Shown here piece after piece: positions 7,229-18,495 of a stretch of DNA of 64,000 nucleotides. A model generated the notes under the pieces. That model worked only from the letters and a program-made list of their open reading frames with translations, was not told the DNA's origin and made no database searches. Source of the stretch: Desulfonatronum thiosulfatophilum (GTDB taxonomy: Bacteria; Desulfobacterota; Desulfovibrionia; Desulfovibrionales; Desulfonatronaceae); the NCBI RefSeq assembly GCF_900104215.1, contig NZ_FMXO01000004.1, forward strand, positions 1 to 64,000. The letters run 5' to 3'. Position numbers and translations under genes: made by a program. Position 1 is the first letter of the stretch; the number at the start of each line of letters is the position of its first letter.

Positions 7229-8473
7229 TCAGATCAGGGGGCGGATCATGACCTGGCTTCCAGCAGTCATTCCTTCCTGATTTTCGGGGATTTCCATGAG
7301 TCCGTGCGCTTGAAGCAGGGTTTTGAGCAGTCCGGACTTGCCCAGGACCGGCGTGGCCCACAGCTGGTTTTGGGCATCCTGTTCCAGGGAGACGCGGATA
7401 AAGTCCGTGCGGCCCTGCCGGGAAGCCACGTTGCGGTTCAGTTTCGCCGGAACGCTCGCTGTCGGCCCGATGGCGAACGGCCGTTCATGTCCGCCAAGAT
7501 GGGCCAGAAAGGGCATGACCAGCACCTGCATGACCACCTGGGCGCTGGCAACCTGGCCGGGCAGCCCCAATACGGCCTTGTCTGCCGCGGCGGCCAGAAT
7601 GGTCGGTTTGCCCGGGCTCATGGCGATTCCATGCGCCAGAATGCGACTGCCGGGAATGCTTTGCATCGCCTCAAGGGTATGGTCGCGAGTGCCCACGGAA
7701 CTGCCGCCGGAGATGATCACTACGTCGCAGTCTTCCAGGCCGCGTTTCAATGCAGCGGTGAGGGCCTCGAGATTGTCCTCAACCAGACCGAGCCGCAGGG
7801 CCTTGGCTCCGGCGGCGACCGCCAGGGCCGAGAGGGTGTGGGAATTGACGTCACGCACCAGGCCCGGGCGCACCGGCTCGTCAATCCCCACCACCTCGTC
7901 GCCGGTGGAGATGATGCCCAGGGTAACATGACGGTGGACGAGGACCCGGGAATAACCCAGAGCCGCCAACAGGCCGATCCTGGCACCGTCGAGCCGGGTT
8001 CCGGGCGCAAGGACGTTTTCTCCGGCCTGCACATCCTCGCCGCGCAGCATCACGTTGTCCCAGGGCGACAGGGACTTGCGGATTTCGATGGTGTCGGAAC
8101 CGAGTTCCTGGGTCTGTTCGACCATGACCACTGCGTCCGCCTCTGGGGGAAGACATCCTCCCGTGGTGATTTTCGCGCAGTGGCCCGGTTCAAGAGAAAT
8201 GTCCGAAGGATTCTGGATCTCCACGGCAAAGGCCAGATCCAGGTACGCCGGGTTGGACTCGGAAGCGCCAAAGGTATCGGCTGCCCGGACCGCATAACCG
8301 TCGACGCTGGATCGGTGCGCCTGGGGCAGGTCGTCCCTGGACGTGATGGTTTCGGCCAGGGACATGCCGAATGCCGCGGAAAGTTCCCGCTCCTGAACGG
8401 GCGCCTTGGGGAACGTGGCCAGGAGTTTGGTGAACTCCGCAACGGATACGACCTGAAAAAAGGATTCCTTCAC
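7229..8473 (-). CDS. moeA: Molybdopterin molybdenumtransferase MoeA
   Basis: 414 residues. MoeA inserts molybdate (or tungstate) into adenylylated molybdopterin in the cytoplasm. Visible family signatures are RSSVDGYAVRA near residue 60, the substrate loop ITTGGCLPPEADAVVMVE, MLRGEDVQAGE, IISTGDEV, the MogA-like core VIISGGSSVGTRDHT, and MSPGKPTILA. The GTG start at 8473 is preceded by GGAGGA and overlaps the mobB stop by four bases (GTGA), so translation is coupled. The upstream in-frame extension only reads through mobB. Together with mobB and the MogA-type gene at 58.9 kb it supplies late steps of cofactor synthesis for molybdo- or tungsto-enzymes. Confidence 0.95.
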   Translation of the reverse strand: MKESFFQVVSVAEFTKLLATFPKAPVQERELSAAFGMSLAETITSRDDLPQAHRSSVDGYAVRAADTFGASESNPAYLDLAFAVEIQNPSDISLEPGHCAKITTGGCLPPEADAVVMVEQTQELGSDTIEIRKSLSPWDNVMLRGEDVQAGENVLAPGTRLDGARIGLLAALGYSRVLVHRHVTLGIISTGDEVVGIDEPVRPGLVRDVNSHTLSALAVAAGAKALRLGLVEDNLEALTAALKRGLEDCDVVIISGGSSVGTRDHTLEAMQSIPGSRILAHGIAMSPGKPTILAAAADKAVLGLPGQVASAQVVMQVLVMPFLAHLGGHERPFAIGPTASVPAKLNRNVASRQGRTDFIRVSLEQDAQNQLWATPVLGKSGLLKTLLQAHGLMEIPENQEGMTAGSQVMIRPLI

Positions 8474-9213
8474 GATTCCTCCAAGTGAATGTCGATGGTT
8501 CCGGGGGCATATCCCTTCAATTGGCAGAGCATGCCCCTGATGGTCGAAGCCATGATCGTGGCCACGAATGGGTTCATGGCCAAGGGAACTTTGTTGACGG
8601 TGATGGAAAAGGAATCCTGGACTGCCCGGCATTCATCCGGATCGGCTTTGCCGGCCACCACGTCCCGAGCCAGTGCGCCACAGTCATCCCGGCCGCAGGC
8701 TCCGCAATTCAGAGCGGGCAGAAGAAATCCGCGCTGGAGGACAAGTTCGGCAACTTCCTCGATATCTTTTAGCACCGGGAGCTTGGGCGGGCCTTCATGG
8801 GCCCAGGTGCCGAGGGCCAATCCGTTGTCCAGGGCGGCAAGGCTGTCTTGAGGGTTGTCTTGGGGATCGTCGCCCGCATCCGGGTTGCGGGGCAGAAGGA
8901 TTCTCGGAAGAAAATCCAACGACTTCCCACCTTCCACCAGCAGGATGTCCGCTTCCAGATGCGTCCAGACGGACATGATCGGCATGGATCTGGGAAGGAC
9001 GATCATGGTCTGTTCCGGATTGATTCCCGCCACCGGACATCCCGTACTTGCCAGCTTTCCGGTATCCGTGTGACCAAAATCAAACCCGTGACGGCTGCTC
9101 TTGATAATGCCCACTCGGTGGCCCGTGGCGCGTAAATGCTCGGCGACCTTGGCCACCAGCGTGGTTTTGCCGGAATTATGATAGCCAACGAAGCTCATGG
9201 CTCGTGTGGTCAT
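8470..9213 (-). CDS. mobB: MobB-type molybdopterin-guanine dinucleotide adapter with C-terminal Fe-S-like cysteine motif
   Basis: 247 residues. Residues about 5-160 are a MobB P-loop GTPase domain: FVGYHNSGKTTLVAKVAEHL, IIKSSRHGFDF, and ADILLVEGGKSLDFLPRIL. MobB assists MobA in attaching GMP to molybdopterin. Beyond it lies LNCGACGRDDCGALARDV with a further Cys in DPDEC. This spacing resembles the four-cysteine 4Fe-4S motif of RnfB/CdhE-type FeS domains (CGxCG-xxC-...-C). The tail suggests a redox- or cluster-dependent variant (inference). ATG 9213 has AAGGAG upstream; MSFVG at 9198 is an alternative start. It is the first gene of the mobB-moeA pair. Confidence 0.85.
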   Translation of the reverse strand: MTTRAMSFVGYHNSGKTTLVAKVAEHLRATGHRVGIIKSSRHGFDFGHTDTGKLASTGCPVAGINPEQTMIVLPRSMPIMSVWTHLEADILLVEGGKSLDFLPRILLPRNPDAGDDPQDNPQDSLAALDNGLALGTWAHEGPPKLPVLKDIEEVAELVLQRGFLLPALNCGACGRDDCGALARDVVAGKADPDECRAVQDSFSITVNKVPLAMNPFVATIMASTIRGMLCQLKGYAPGTIDIHLEES

Positions 9214-9439
9214 CGCTTGCACACTCCTTTGAAGATGAAGCCGGTTTCGATTCAATTTCGCCACTTGCAGGCCGTGCTGCCCATGCAAGATACCAAAAAC
9301 ACCATTGGCGGCAACAGACTCGTCAATCCGTTTTTTTGACAGTGCCTGTTGATTACGCTAAAAAATTCAGTTTCTCTTTAGGCGATATCATTTTTGCGAG
9401 CACCTCATGATGCCGATCCCGGCGCACATCCCTTGTGCG

Positions 9440-9469
9440 TTGACGGCAGCCCTTCAGTCTCGGTATCAA
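9440..9469 (+). promoter_or_regulatory. Candidate sigma-70 promoter for hisS
   Basis: TTGACG at 9440-9445 and TATCAA at 9464-9469, 18 bases apart, lie 28 bases before the hisS ATG. This is a motif match by eye only. Confidence 0.35.
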
Positions 9470-9496
9470 ACCCCTTTTTAGCGAAGGACATTTTTC

Positions 9497-10765
9497 ATGA
9501 CGACGATTCAGAGCGGAAAAGGTTTCTACGACCTTTTTCCGCCGAAAAGCGATCAGTTCACAGCCATTGAAAATACCGCCCGCGATGTTTTTTCCCGCTA
9601 TGGATGTCGGGAGCTGCGCACCCCCCTGGTCGAATACACGGAACTTTTCGTGCGCGGGATCGGGGACGAGACCGACGTGGTGCAGAAGGAGATGTACTCC
9701 TTTCCGGACCGCAAGGGACGTTCCTTGACCCTTCGTCCCGAGGCCACCGCCGGGGTGCTTCGGGCGTGCATCGAGCACAAGCTGTTGCGCAAGGACGAGA
9801 TCCTCAAATTTTTCACCCTGGGGCCCATGTTCCGCTATGAACGTCCCCAGATGGGCCGCCAACGCCAGTTCCATCAGATCAACGTCGAAATTCTCGGCTC
9901 GGCATCCCACCTGGTGGATGTGGACATGCTGTTCATGCTGCATCGCTTCCTGTCGGAAATAGGCCTGACCGGACTGGAATACGAGCTGAACAGTCTGGGA
10001 TGCCCCCAGTGCCGTCCGGCGTTTCGCTCCGCCCTGGATAATTATCTCAAGGACGTTCAGCATGACGACCTGTGTGCCGACTGTCAGCGCCGGATGCACA
10101 CCAACCCCTTGCGCGTCCTGGACTGCAAGGTTCCGGGTTGCCGGGAGATTGCCAAGAACGCCCCCGTGATCACGCAGAACAATTGCGAGCCGTGCCGGGT
10201 GCACTTTGACGCGGTGGTTTCCTTGCTGGACCGTTCCCTGCTGAAGGTCAATCTGAATCCGCTGCTGGTGCGGGGGCTGGATTATTATCAGGGGACCACC
10301 TTTGAAGTCGTTTCCACGAATATCGGCTCCCAGTCCTCCGTTGCCGGGGGCGGGCGCTACGACGGGCTGATCAGTCAGCTGGGCGGGCCGGACATGCCCG
10401 GCATCGGGTTTGCCTGCGGCCTGGAACGGCTGGTCATGCTGGCCCCTGCTCCGTCGGAACCCGGAATCGACGTCTACATCACCATGCACAGCGACTCCTT
10501 TCTGGAACAGGCGCTGGAGATCGCCCAGGTGCTGCGCGCCGCGCATTTTTCGGTGGAATTTCCCTACGTCTTTCGCAGTCTGAAAAGTCAGATGCGCTCC
10601 GCGAACAAATTGAACGCTCGTTATTCCATTATGCTGGACGAGGCGTCCTCGGCGCAATGCGAGCTGCACGTCAAGGACATGTCCAACGGCGAGCAATTCA
10701 CCCTTTCCGGGTCGGAACTGCCCCTGCAGTTGCGCAAGCGGATGGGCGCTTCCCTTCAAAATTAA
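9497..10765 (+). CDS. hisS: Histidyl-tRNA synthetase
   Basis: 422 residues, a typical length. It is a class II synthetase charging tRNA-His. Visible are GFYDLFPP near the start, motif 2 MFRYERPQMGRQRQFHQIN, the His-specific LVRGLDYYQGTTFEV, AGGGRYDGLI, and motif 3 GIGFACGLERLVML. An anticodon-binding domain occupies about residues 325-420. ATG 9497 has GAAGGA eleven bases upstream. The gene leads a dense plus-strand block (hisS-aspS-def-fmt-DUF116-rsmB) with spacings from small gaps to overlaps. Confidence 0.97.
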   Translation: MTTIQSGKGFYDLFPPKSDQFTAIENTARDVFSRYGCRELRTPLVEYTELFVRGIGDETDVVQKEMYSFPDRKGRSLTLRPEATAGVLRACIEHKLLRKDEILKFFTLGPMFRYERPQMGRQRQFHQINVEILGSASHLVDVDMLFMLHRFLSEIGLTGLEYELNSLGCPQCRPAFRSALDNYLKDVQHDDLCADCQRRMHTNPLRVLDCKVPGCREIAKNAPVITQNNCEPCRVHFDAVVSLLDRSLLKVNLNPLLVRGLDYYQGTTFEVVSTNIGSQSSVAGGGRYDGLISQLGGPDMPGIGFACGLERLVMLAPAPSEPGIDVYITMHSDSFLEQALEIAQVLRAAHFSVEFPYVFRSLKSQMRSANKLNARYSIMLDEASSAQCELHVKDMSNGEQFTLSGSELPLQLRKRMGASLQN

Positions 10766-10787
10766 CTTCCCTCAAGGATTGACGCAC

Positions 10788-12587
10788 ATGAATGAAATGT
10801 CGCCGCAACGAGAATGCGATCCCCTTGGCGATTGGCAACGCACCCATCACTGCTCGGAACTTCGCGCAACGGATACGGAACAGAAGACCTGCCTTATGGG
10901 CTGGGTCCAGTTTCGCAGGGATCACGGGGGGCTGATCTTTATTGATCTGCGTGATCGGCATGGCCGGACCCAGATTGTTTTCAATCCGGAGATCAACGCC
11001 GAGGCCCATGCGCGGGCGCATGTCCTGCGGTCCGAGTATGTTTTGGCCATCCGCGGCGTTGTCCGGATGCGACCGGAAGGCATGCGCAACGCCAACCTGC
11101 CCACCGGCGACATCGAGGTGGAGGTGCAGGAGTGGAAACTTCTGAACAGCGCCAAGACGCCTCCCTTCCCCATCGAAGACCGGGTCGAAGTCACGGAATC
11201 CACACGCCTGGAATACCGTTATCTGGATCTGCGGCGTCCCCAGTGCACCCGGAACCTGATCATCCGGCACAAGGCTTCCCAGTCTTTCCGGGATTTTCTG
11301 AACCTGGAAGGCTTTCTCGAACTGGAAACCCCGATCCTGACCCGCAGCACTCCCGAAGGGGCCCGGGATTTTCTGGTACCCAGCCGCATCAGCCCCGGCT
11401 CTTTTTTCGCCTTGCCCCAGTCCCCGCAGCTTTTCAAGCAACTCTTCATGGTCGCGGGCATGGATCGATACTACCAGGTGGTGCGCTGTTTTCGCGACGA
11501 AGACCTGCGAGCGGATCGTCAGCCTGAATTCACCCAAATCGATCTGGAGCTTTCCTTCGTGGACCAGGAGCAGGTGATGCAGCTTGCCGAGCGCATGATC
11601 CGCCATGTCTTCAAGCAGACCCTGGATCATGCACTGCCTGATCCGTTTCCCCGTCTGACCCACGAGCAGGCCATCCGCGACTACGGGGTGGACAAGCCGG
11701 ACATCCGGTTCGAGTTGCTTTTGCATGATGTGACGGACATCGTCCGTAATTCCAACTTCCGACTGTTCGCGTCTTCCGAGCTGGTCAAGGCCTTGGTGCT
11801 GCCTCAGGGCGCCGGTCTGTCCCGCAACGACATCGACCAGTTGACGGAATTCGTGAAAATCTACGGAGCTCAGGGACTGGCCTGGATCAAGATCAAGGCG
11901 GACGAGTGGCAGTCGCCCATTGCCAAATTCCTTTCCGAGGAGGAGCGCGCCGGACTGGTTCAGGCGCTGAGCCTGAAAGAGGGCGATATCGTCTTTTTCC
12001 AGGCCGGAGTCCCGGACATGGTCAATGCGGCCCTGGGCAACCTGCGGCTCGAACTGGCGCAACGATTCAAGCTGATCGACGAGGCGGTCTTTCAACCGGT
12101 CTGGATCACCGATTTTCCGCTTCTGGAACACGATCCCGAGGCCAAGCGCTGGGTGGCCCGCCACCATCCCTTCACCAGTCCCCAGGAGGGGCATGACCGG
12201 GTGATGATCGAGGAACCGGCAAAAGCCCTTGCCAAGGCCTATGATCTCTGCTTGAACGGATACGAGATCGGCGGGGGATCCGTCCGGATCCATTCCGCCG
12301 AGCTGCAGGAACAGATGTTCGCCGCGCTGGGCATTGCCCCGGACGAGGCCCGGCGGCAGTTCGGCTTCCTGCTCAAGGCCCTGGAATTCGGCGCGCCGCC
12401 CCATGCGGGCATTGCGTTCGGACTGGACCGGCTGATCATGATCATGACCCAGTCCGCATCCATTCGTGACGTGATCGCCTTCCCCAAGACGCAAAAGGCA
12501 TCCTGCCTAATGACCCAGGCCCCCTCGGGCGTTTCCAACGTGCAGTTGCGCGAGCTTGGGCTGAAGGTTCGTGAAGCGGTGAAATAA
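10788..12587 (+). CDS. aspS: Aspartyl-tRNA synthetase (bacterial type)
   Basis: 599 residues, the size of bacterial AspRS with its GAD insertion domain. It has an N-terminal OB-fold anticodon domain (GWVQFRRDHGGLIFIDLRDR). The class II core has TRSTPEGARDFLVPSR, FRDEDLRADRQPEFTQIDLE, and AFGLDRLIMIMT. The presence of the GAD domain is typical of bacterial enzymes; whether it also charges tRNA-Asn cannot be read from sequence by eye. ATG 10788 is preferred over TTG 10779 because AAGGA lies eight bases before it. The stop TAA shares one base with the def ATG (TAATG). Confidence 0.97.
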   Translation: MNEMSPQRECDPLGDWQRTHHCSELRATDTEQKTCLMGWVQFRRDHGGLIFIDLRDRHGRTQIVFNPEINAEAHARAHVLRSEYVLAIRGVVRMRPEGMRNANLPTGDIEVEVQEWKLLNSAKTPPFPIEDRVEVTESTRLEYRYLDLRRPQCTRNLIIRHKASQSFRDFLNLEGFLELETPILTRSTPEGARDFLVPSRISPGSFFALPQSPQLFKQLFMVAGMDRYYQVVRCFRDEDLRADRQPEFTQIDLELSFVDQEQVMQLAERMIRHVFKQTLDHALPDPFPRLTHEQAIRDYGVDKPDIRFELLLHDVTDIVRNSNFRLFASSELVKALVLPQGAGLSRNDIDQLTEFVKIYGAQGLAWIKIKADEWQSPIAKFLSEEERAGLVQALSLKEGDIVFFQAGVPDMVNAALGNLRLELAQRFKLIDEAVFQPVWITDFPLLEHDPEAKRWVARHHPFTSPQEGHDRVMIEEPAKALAKAYDLCLNGYEIGGGSVRIHSAELQEQMFAALGIAPDEARRQFGFLLKALEFGAPPHAGIAFGLDRLIMIMTQSASIRDVIAFPKTQKASCLMTQAPSGVSNVQLRELGLKVREAVK

Positions 12588-13105
12588 TGGCCAAGATTCG
12601 TCCCATTCTGAGCTATCCGAATCCGATCCTGGCCCAGGTCGCGAAAGATATCGAAACCGTCACGCCGGAGATCTGCCGGTTGGCCGAGGACATGCTGGAA
12701 ACCATGTATGATAAGGAGGGGCTCGGTCTGGCCGCTCCACAGGTCGGAGAATCCTGCCGACTGGTTGTCATCGACATATCCGGCCCGGAAAAGCGGGAGG
12801 AGCCGCTTGTGCTCGTAAATCCGCGAATCGTCTCTCAGGAAGGCCAAGTCGACTCCAGCGAAGGTTGCCTGAGCGTTTTGAACTATCGAAGCAAGGTCCA
12901 ACGGGCGGAGAAGATCCGCCTGCAAGCTCTGAATCTTGAGGGGCAACCCGTGGAAATGGAAATGGACGGCATGCTGGCCATCTGCCTGCAACATGAACTC
13001 GATCATCTGAACGGCGTGCTGTTTATCGACCGGATCAGCCGATTGAAACGCTCCCTATACGAGCAGAAGTTGAAAAAATGGATCAAGAAAGACAAGCTCC
13101 CCTGA
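12587..13105 (+). CDS. def: Peptide deformylase
   Basis: 172 residues. It removes the formyl group from the N-terminal Met of new proteins. All three metal motifs are present: GLGLAAPQVG, EGCLS (Cys ligand), and LQHELDHLNGVLF (HExxH). It overlaps aspS by one base and fmt by 28 bases, so it is translationally linked to the formyltransferase that makes its substrate. Confidence 0.97.
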   Translation: MAKIRPILSYPNPILAQVAKDIETVTPEICRLAEDMLETMYDKEGLGLAAPQVGESCRLVVIDISGPEKREEPLVLVNPRIVSQEGQVDSSEGCLSVLNYRSKVQRAEKIRLQALNLEGQPVEMEMDGMLAICLQHELDHLNGVLFIDRISRLKRSLYEQKLKKWIKKDKLP

Positions 13106-14088
13106 ATGTCGTTTTTTTCGGTACCCCGCCTTTTGCCGCCCGGATTCTGGATGATATCGCCGGTGATCCTGACGTGCTCGTCCAGGCCGTGGTCACGCAA
13201 CCGGACCGCCCCTGCGGTCGGGGACGGGTCTGCAAGCCGTCCGCGGTCAAGGAAACGGCATTGGCGAGGGGATATCCGGTTCTGCAGCCGACGACCCTCA
13301 AGGATGCAGCGGTTCACGCGGAGCTTGACGCCTATCGGTCCGATTTCTTCATCGTGGCCGCTTATGGTTTGATTTTTCCCGAGGCCGTCCTGGAACTGCC
13401 CCGCCATGGCTGTCTGAACGTCCATGCCTCGCTCCTGCCGCGCTACCGCGGAGCGTCCCCCATTCAGGCCGCCTTGCTGGCCGGTGATCATGTTACGGGC
13501 ATCACCATCATGCGCATGGCCAAGGGCATGGATACAGGACCCATTCTACTTCAACGGGCCATGGGCATCGACATCAACGATACCGCGCAGACCCTGCATG
13601 ATCAGCTTGGCGAGCTGGGCGGGCGATTTCTGCTGGAAAGTCTGGCCCGCCACCGGAAAGGAACGTTGATCGCCCAGGAGCAGAATCATGCCCTGGCCAG
13701 CTATGCTCCGCGATTAACCAAGGACCAGGGGCTTATCAACTGGAACCAGCCTGCTCGCACGGTGCACAATCACATCCGGGCTATGCATCCCTGGCCCGGA
13801 GCCTATTTCTATCTGCCCGGAGGGCAGCAGCCGCCTCGCAAGGTTGCCGTGCATCCCGGCAAAGTTGGCGAGCCGTTACCCGAGGGAACGCATGCGCCGG
13901 GATCATTCATCGGGATACAGAACGGAATGCTGGCAATCGCCTGCCAGGATAAGACCTACCTTGTCGAGTACCTGCATCCTTCGCACGCCAAGCGCATGGA
14001 TGCCTTGGCGTTTCGATGCGGCTATCTGCAGCAGTTGCTGCCCGGCGACAATATCTGTGAAACTCTGCGTGAACCTACGGAGCCTTGA
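13078..14088 (+). CDS. fmt: Methionyl-tRNA formyltransferase
   Basis: 336 residues. It formylates initiator Met-tRNA from 10-formyl-THF. It has the N-terminal formyltransferase fold with VVFFGTPPFAA, VVTQPDRPCGRGR, the catalytic HASLLPRYRGASPIQAALL, and MDTGPILL, followed by a C-terminal OB-like domain from about residue 210. The ATG at 13078 lies inside the end of def. The stop overlaps the next ATG (TGATG). Confidence 0.96.
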   Translation: MDQERQAPLNVVFFGTPPFAARILDDIAGDPDVLVQAVVTQPDRPCGRGRVCKPSAVKETALARGYPVLQPTTLKDAAVHAELDAYRSDFFIVAAYGLIFPEAVLELPRHGCLNVHASLLPRYRGASPIQAALLAGDHVTGITIMRMAKGMDTGPILLQRAMGIDINDTAQTLHDQLGELGGRFLLESLARHRKGTLIAQEQNHALASYAPRLTKDQGLINWNQPARTVHNHIRAMHPWPGAYFYLPGGQQPPRKVAVHPGKVGEPLPEGTHAPGSFIGIQNGMLAIACQDKTYLVEYLHPSHAKRMDALAFRCGYLQQLLPGDNICETLREPTEP

Positions 14089-14918
14089 TGCCGTTGCATC
14101 CCTCGTCTCCACCCCATAAATCAGGTCCTGGGGAAGACCTGACTCTCGAAAAAGCCTCGGATCCCAGAAAACGTCTGTTTATCGGGCTGATACTGGGTGC
14201 CTCCGTTCTCCTGAGCCTGTTCTTGGTCATTCTCTGGGTCATTCCCTACATCGGGCTGAAAAATATCCACGCCTTTGCTCCGATTGTTCTCGCGGTCGCT
14301 CTGCTGGCTCTGATCTCCATGATCATGTGGTCGTCCATCGGCCTCGTCCTGAACATTCTTCTGGGCAGGAGCTTTCCGCTCAGTTCTCGGTTCCGAGGCA
14401 TCACCATCAAGCTCTTCCTGCCATTGATGACCCTGTTGGGGCGGTTTTTCAACATTCCCAAGGATGATATCCGGCTTTCGTTCATCAAGGTGAACAATGA
14501 ACTTGTGGCCTCGGAACGGGGGCGGTTCCAGCCTCATGAAATTCTTCTGCTCCTGCCCCATTGCCTGCAAAATTCCAGATGCCCCAGGCGGCTGACCTAC
14601 GACATCAAGCACTGCAAACGATGCGGCGAATGTCCCATTGACGGCCTGCTCGGTCTGTCCGAGAAATACGGGATCAAGATTGCTATTGCCACGGGCGGGA
14701 CCATTGCCAGGCGCATCGTGGTCCAGAACAAGCCCAAGCTGATCATTGCGGTGGCCTGCGACCGCGATCTATCCAGCGGCATCCAGGATACCTACCCCAT
14801 TCCCGTCTACGGAGTCCTGAACCAGCGTCCCTTCGGCCCTTGCCTGGACACTCTGGTCGACCTGCCCAATATCGAATCCGCCCTGGAACGCTTTTTGGCC
14901 GCTCCGGCCAAATCCTGA
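14088..14918 (+). CDS. DUF116 family membrane protein with cysteine cluster
   Basis: 276 residues. Two N-terminal membrane segments (about 32-55 and 62-90) are followed by a soluble DUF116 domain. The Cys-rich signature HCLQNSRCPRRLTYDIKHC then KRCGECPI could bind an Fe-S cluster or zinc. A later IAIATGGTIARR and LIIAVACDRDL also belong to the family. Function is unknown; position between fmt and rsmB links it to translation genes by context only. ATG 14088 overlaps the fmt stop and has CGGAG upstream, better than TTG 14085. Confidence 0.88.
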   Translation: MPLHPSSPPHKSGPGEDLTLEKASDPRKRLFIGLILGASVLLSLFLVILWVIPYIGLKNIHAFAPIVLAVALLALISMIMWSSIGLVLNILLGRSFPLSSRFRGITIKLFLPLMTLLGRFFNIPKDDIRLSFIKVNNELVASERGRFQPHEILLLLPHCLQNSRCPRRLTYDIKHCKRCGECPIDGLLGLSEKYGIKIAIATGGTIARRIVVQNKPKLIIAVACDRDLSSGIQDTYPIPVYGVLNQRPFGPCLDTLVDLPNIESALERFLAAPAKS

Positions 14919-14933
14919 TGTCAGGTTCTAGAT

Positions 14934-16259
14934 ATGGCGGCATCCCGTACTCCCCCAGCCAGATTTGTCGCCCTCCAGGCTCTGCAGCAGACCCTGCAGC
15001 AGGGCAACGACCTGCAGTTCGCCCTGGATTTTCAACTCCGCCGGCTGCATGTTTCGGGCAAGGATGCGAATTTGGCCACGGAACTTTGTTACGGATACCT
15101 CAGGAATAAGGGACGCGTCGCCTTTTGCCTGGAGCATTTCCTGCAAAAGCCCGGAAAGCTGCCGCCGCTGTGCCGCACGGCCTTTGAACTGGCCACCTAC
15201 GAAACCCTGTTTCTGGAGCGGATCCCGGAGTTCGCCACCAGATCATGGCTTGCCAATCTGGTGCGTCAACAATGGGGCTCCGGGCTGACCCGCCTGGCCA
15301 CGGCCTACATGACGAACATCTTCAAAAATAAAGCTGCCCTGAACGCGTCGGAGTTTTACCAGAAAAACGCATCTGATGCTCGGGCCTTCCTGAGCGCGTT
15401 CTATTCTTTGCCGCTCTGGATCGTGGACTTGTGGACCGAGGCCTATGGACCTGAGACAGCGCAACGCCTTGCCGCGGCCCAGATTCATCCGGCACCGCTG
15501 GGGCTGCGGATCAATCCGCTTCATGCCGGGAAGGACGAGCTTGTCCGCCAGTACGTCGCTCTTGAGGCAGAATCCGCTGACCTGGAAATTCTGGATTCCC
15601 TCAGCGTCAGTTGCTCACGCGAAACGGCCCGACGGTTGTTCCCCGAGCTGTCCGCGGACATCAAGGCAGGGGCGATTTCCAGGCAAAGCTTGGAATCGCA
15701 AAGGATATTGAAGGAGTTGGGCGCTGGTTCCTGGGGGGAACCGATCTGGGACGTGTGTGCGGGACGAGGCGGGAAGACCTGCTATCTCCTGGAACGCGGA
15801 CAAAAGCAGGTCCGCGCCAGTGATCCGAACCCGTTCAGGGTGCATGGCTTGTCCAGGGAACTGGAGCGCTTGGGGCTGCCTCCCATCCCGGTCGTCGTGG
15901 CCAGGGGCGATGTCCGGCTGCCGTGGCAGAAAAAGCCCGCGACCATTCTCCTGGACGTCCCCTGCTCCGGTCTGGGGGTACTCTCTCGAAAATCGGACAT
16001 CAAATGGAAACGTACGCCAAAGGACATCCCTCCGCTGATTGCTCTCCAGGACCAGCTCCTCCGCCAATCCGCCGAGGTGCTACGTCCTGGCGGACGCATC
16101 GTCTACATCACCTGCACGCTGAATCCGGCGGAAAATCAGGCCAGAATCGATCACTTTCTGGGCGAACATCCGGGATTCTCCATCACAAAGCGATATGAAA
16201 CGCAGATTAATGACTCTGCTAGGGAATTTTTCTGGGGAGTCGTGCTGGAGAAAGGGTAG
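14934..16259 (+). CDS. rsmB: 16S rRNA m5C967-type methyltransferase (RsmB/Sun family)
   Basis: 441 residues. An N-terminal NusB-like RNA-binding domain (about 1-140) is followed by a SAM-dependent cytosine-5 methyltransferase domain: IWDVCAGRGGKTCYLLE (SAM site), the first catalytic Cys in LDVPCSGLGVLSRKSDIKW, and the second in VYITCTLNPAENQ. Architecture and operon position match RsmB. The exact target base is inferred from the family. It is the last gene of the translation block and converges on the ABC-F gene. Confidence 0.92.
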   Translation: MAASRTPPARFVALQALQQTLQQGNDLQFALDFQLRRLHVSGKDANLATELCYGYLRNKGRVAFCLEHFLQKPGKLPPLCRTAFELATYETLFLERIPEFATRSWLANLVRQQWGSGLTRLATAYMTNIFKNKAALNASEFYQKNASDARAFLSAFYSLPLWIVDLWTEAYGPETAQRLAAAQIHPAPLGLRINPLHAGKDELVRQYVALEAESADLEILDSLSVSCSRETARRLFPELSADIKAGAISRQSLESQRILKELGAGSWGEPIWDVCAGRGGKTCYLLERGQKQVRASDPNPFRVHGLSRELERLGLPPIPVVVARGDVRLPWQKKPATILLDVPCSGLGVLSRKSDIKWKRTPKDIPPLIALQDQLLRQSAEVLRPGGRIVYITCTLNPAENQARIDHFLGEHPGFSITKRYETQINDSAREFFWGVVLEKG

Positions 16260-16304
16260 CCGTTTGAATGACCGAACTCCTCAATGAGCAGGTGCTGCGG
16301 CCGA

Positions 16305-18269
<1,965 letters not shown>

Positions 18270-18280
18270 GTTTTAGCGTG

Positions 18281-18327
18281 TGAGTGGTTAAGTGTTAAGT
18301 TATTAAGTGGTTAAGGTAGTTATGTGG
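18281..18327. repeat. Short degenerate direct repeat upstream of the ABC-F gene
   Basis: The segment repeats AGTGGTTAAG twice with intervening GTTAAGTTATTAA, a low-complexity tract of G/T/A. It lies between the divergent ABC-F and DJ-1 genes and may simply be slippage-derived. The rest of the 226-base gap shows nothing recognisable. Confidence 0.4.
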
Positions 18328-18495
18328 ATGTAGCCGCAGAGGCTTCGCTTTCATTCGCACCGCATGATCAAAGGCCGCAGCATGTTTTGCGGCAGGAAAT
18401 TTTTTGCGGTACATTCAAACCATGTCAGGAAATTCGGGCAGACTGATTATTGATCAACTTGCAACCTCGCCAAAGCGGAAGACATGGAGGAGATC

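Noticed and set aside
10698-12494. Minus-strand frame of 598 codons
   Set aside because: Exact antisense of aspS, whose class II motifs are unmistakable.
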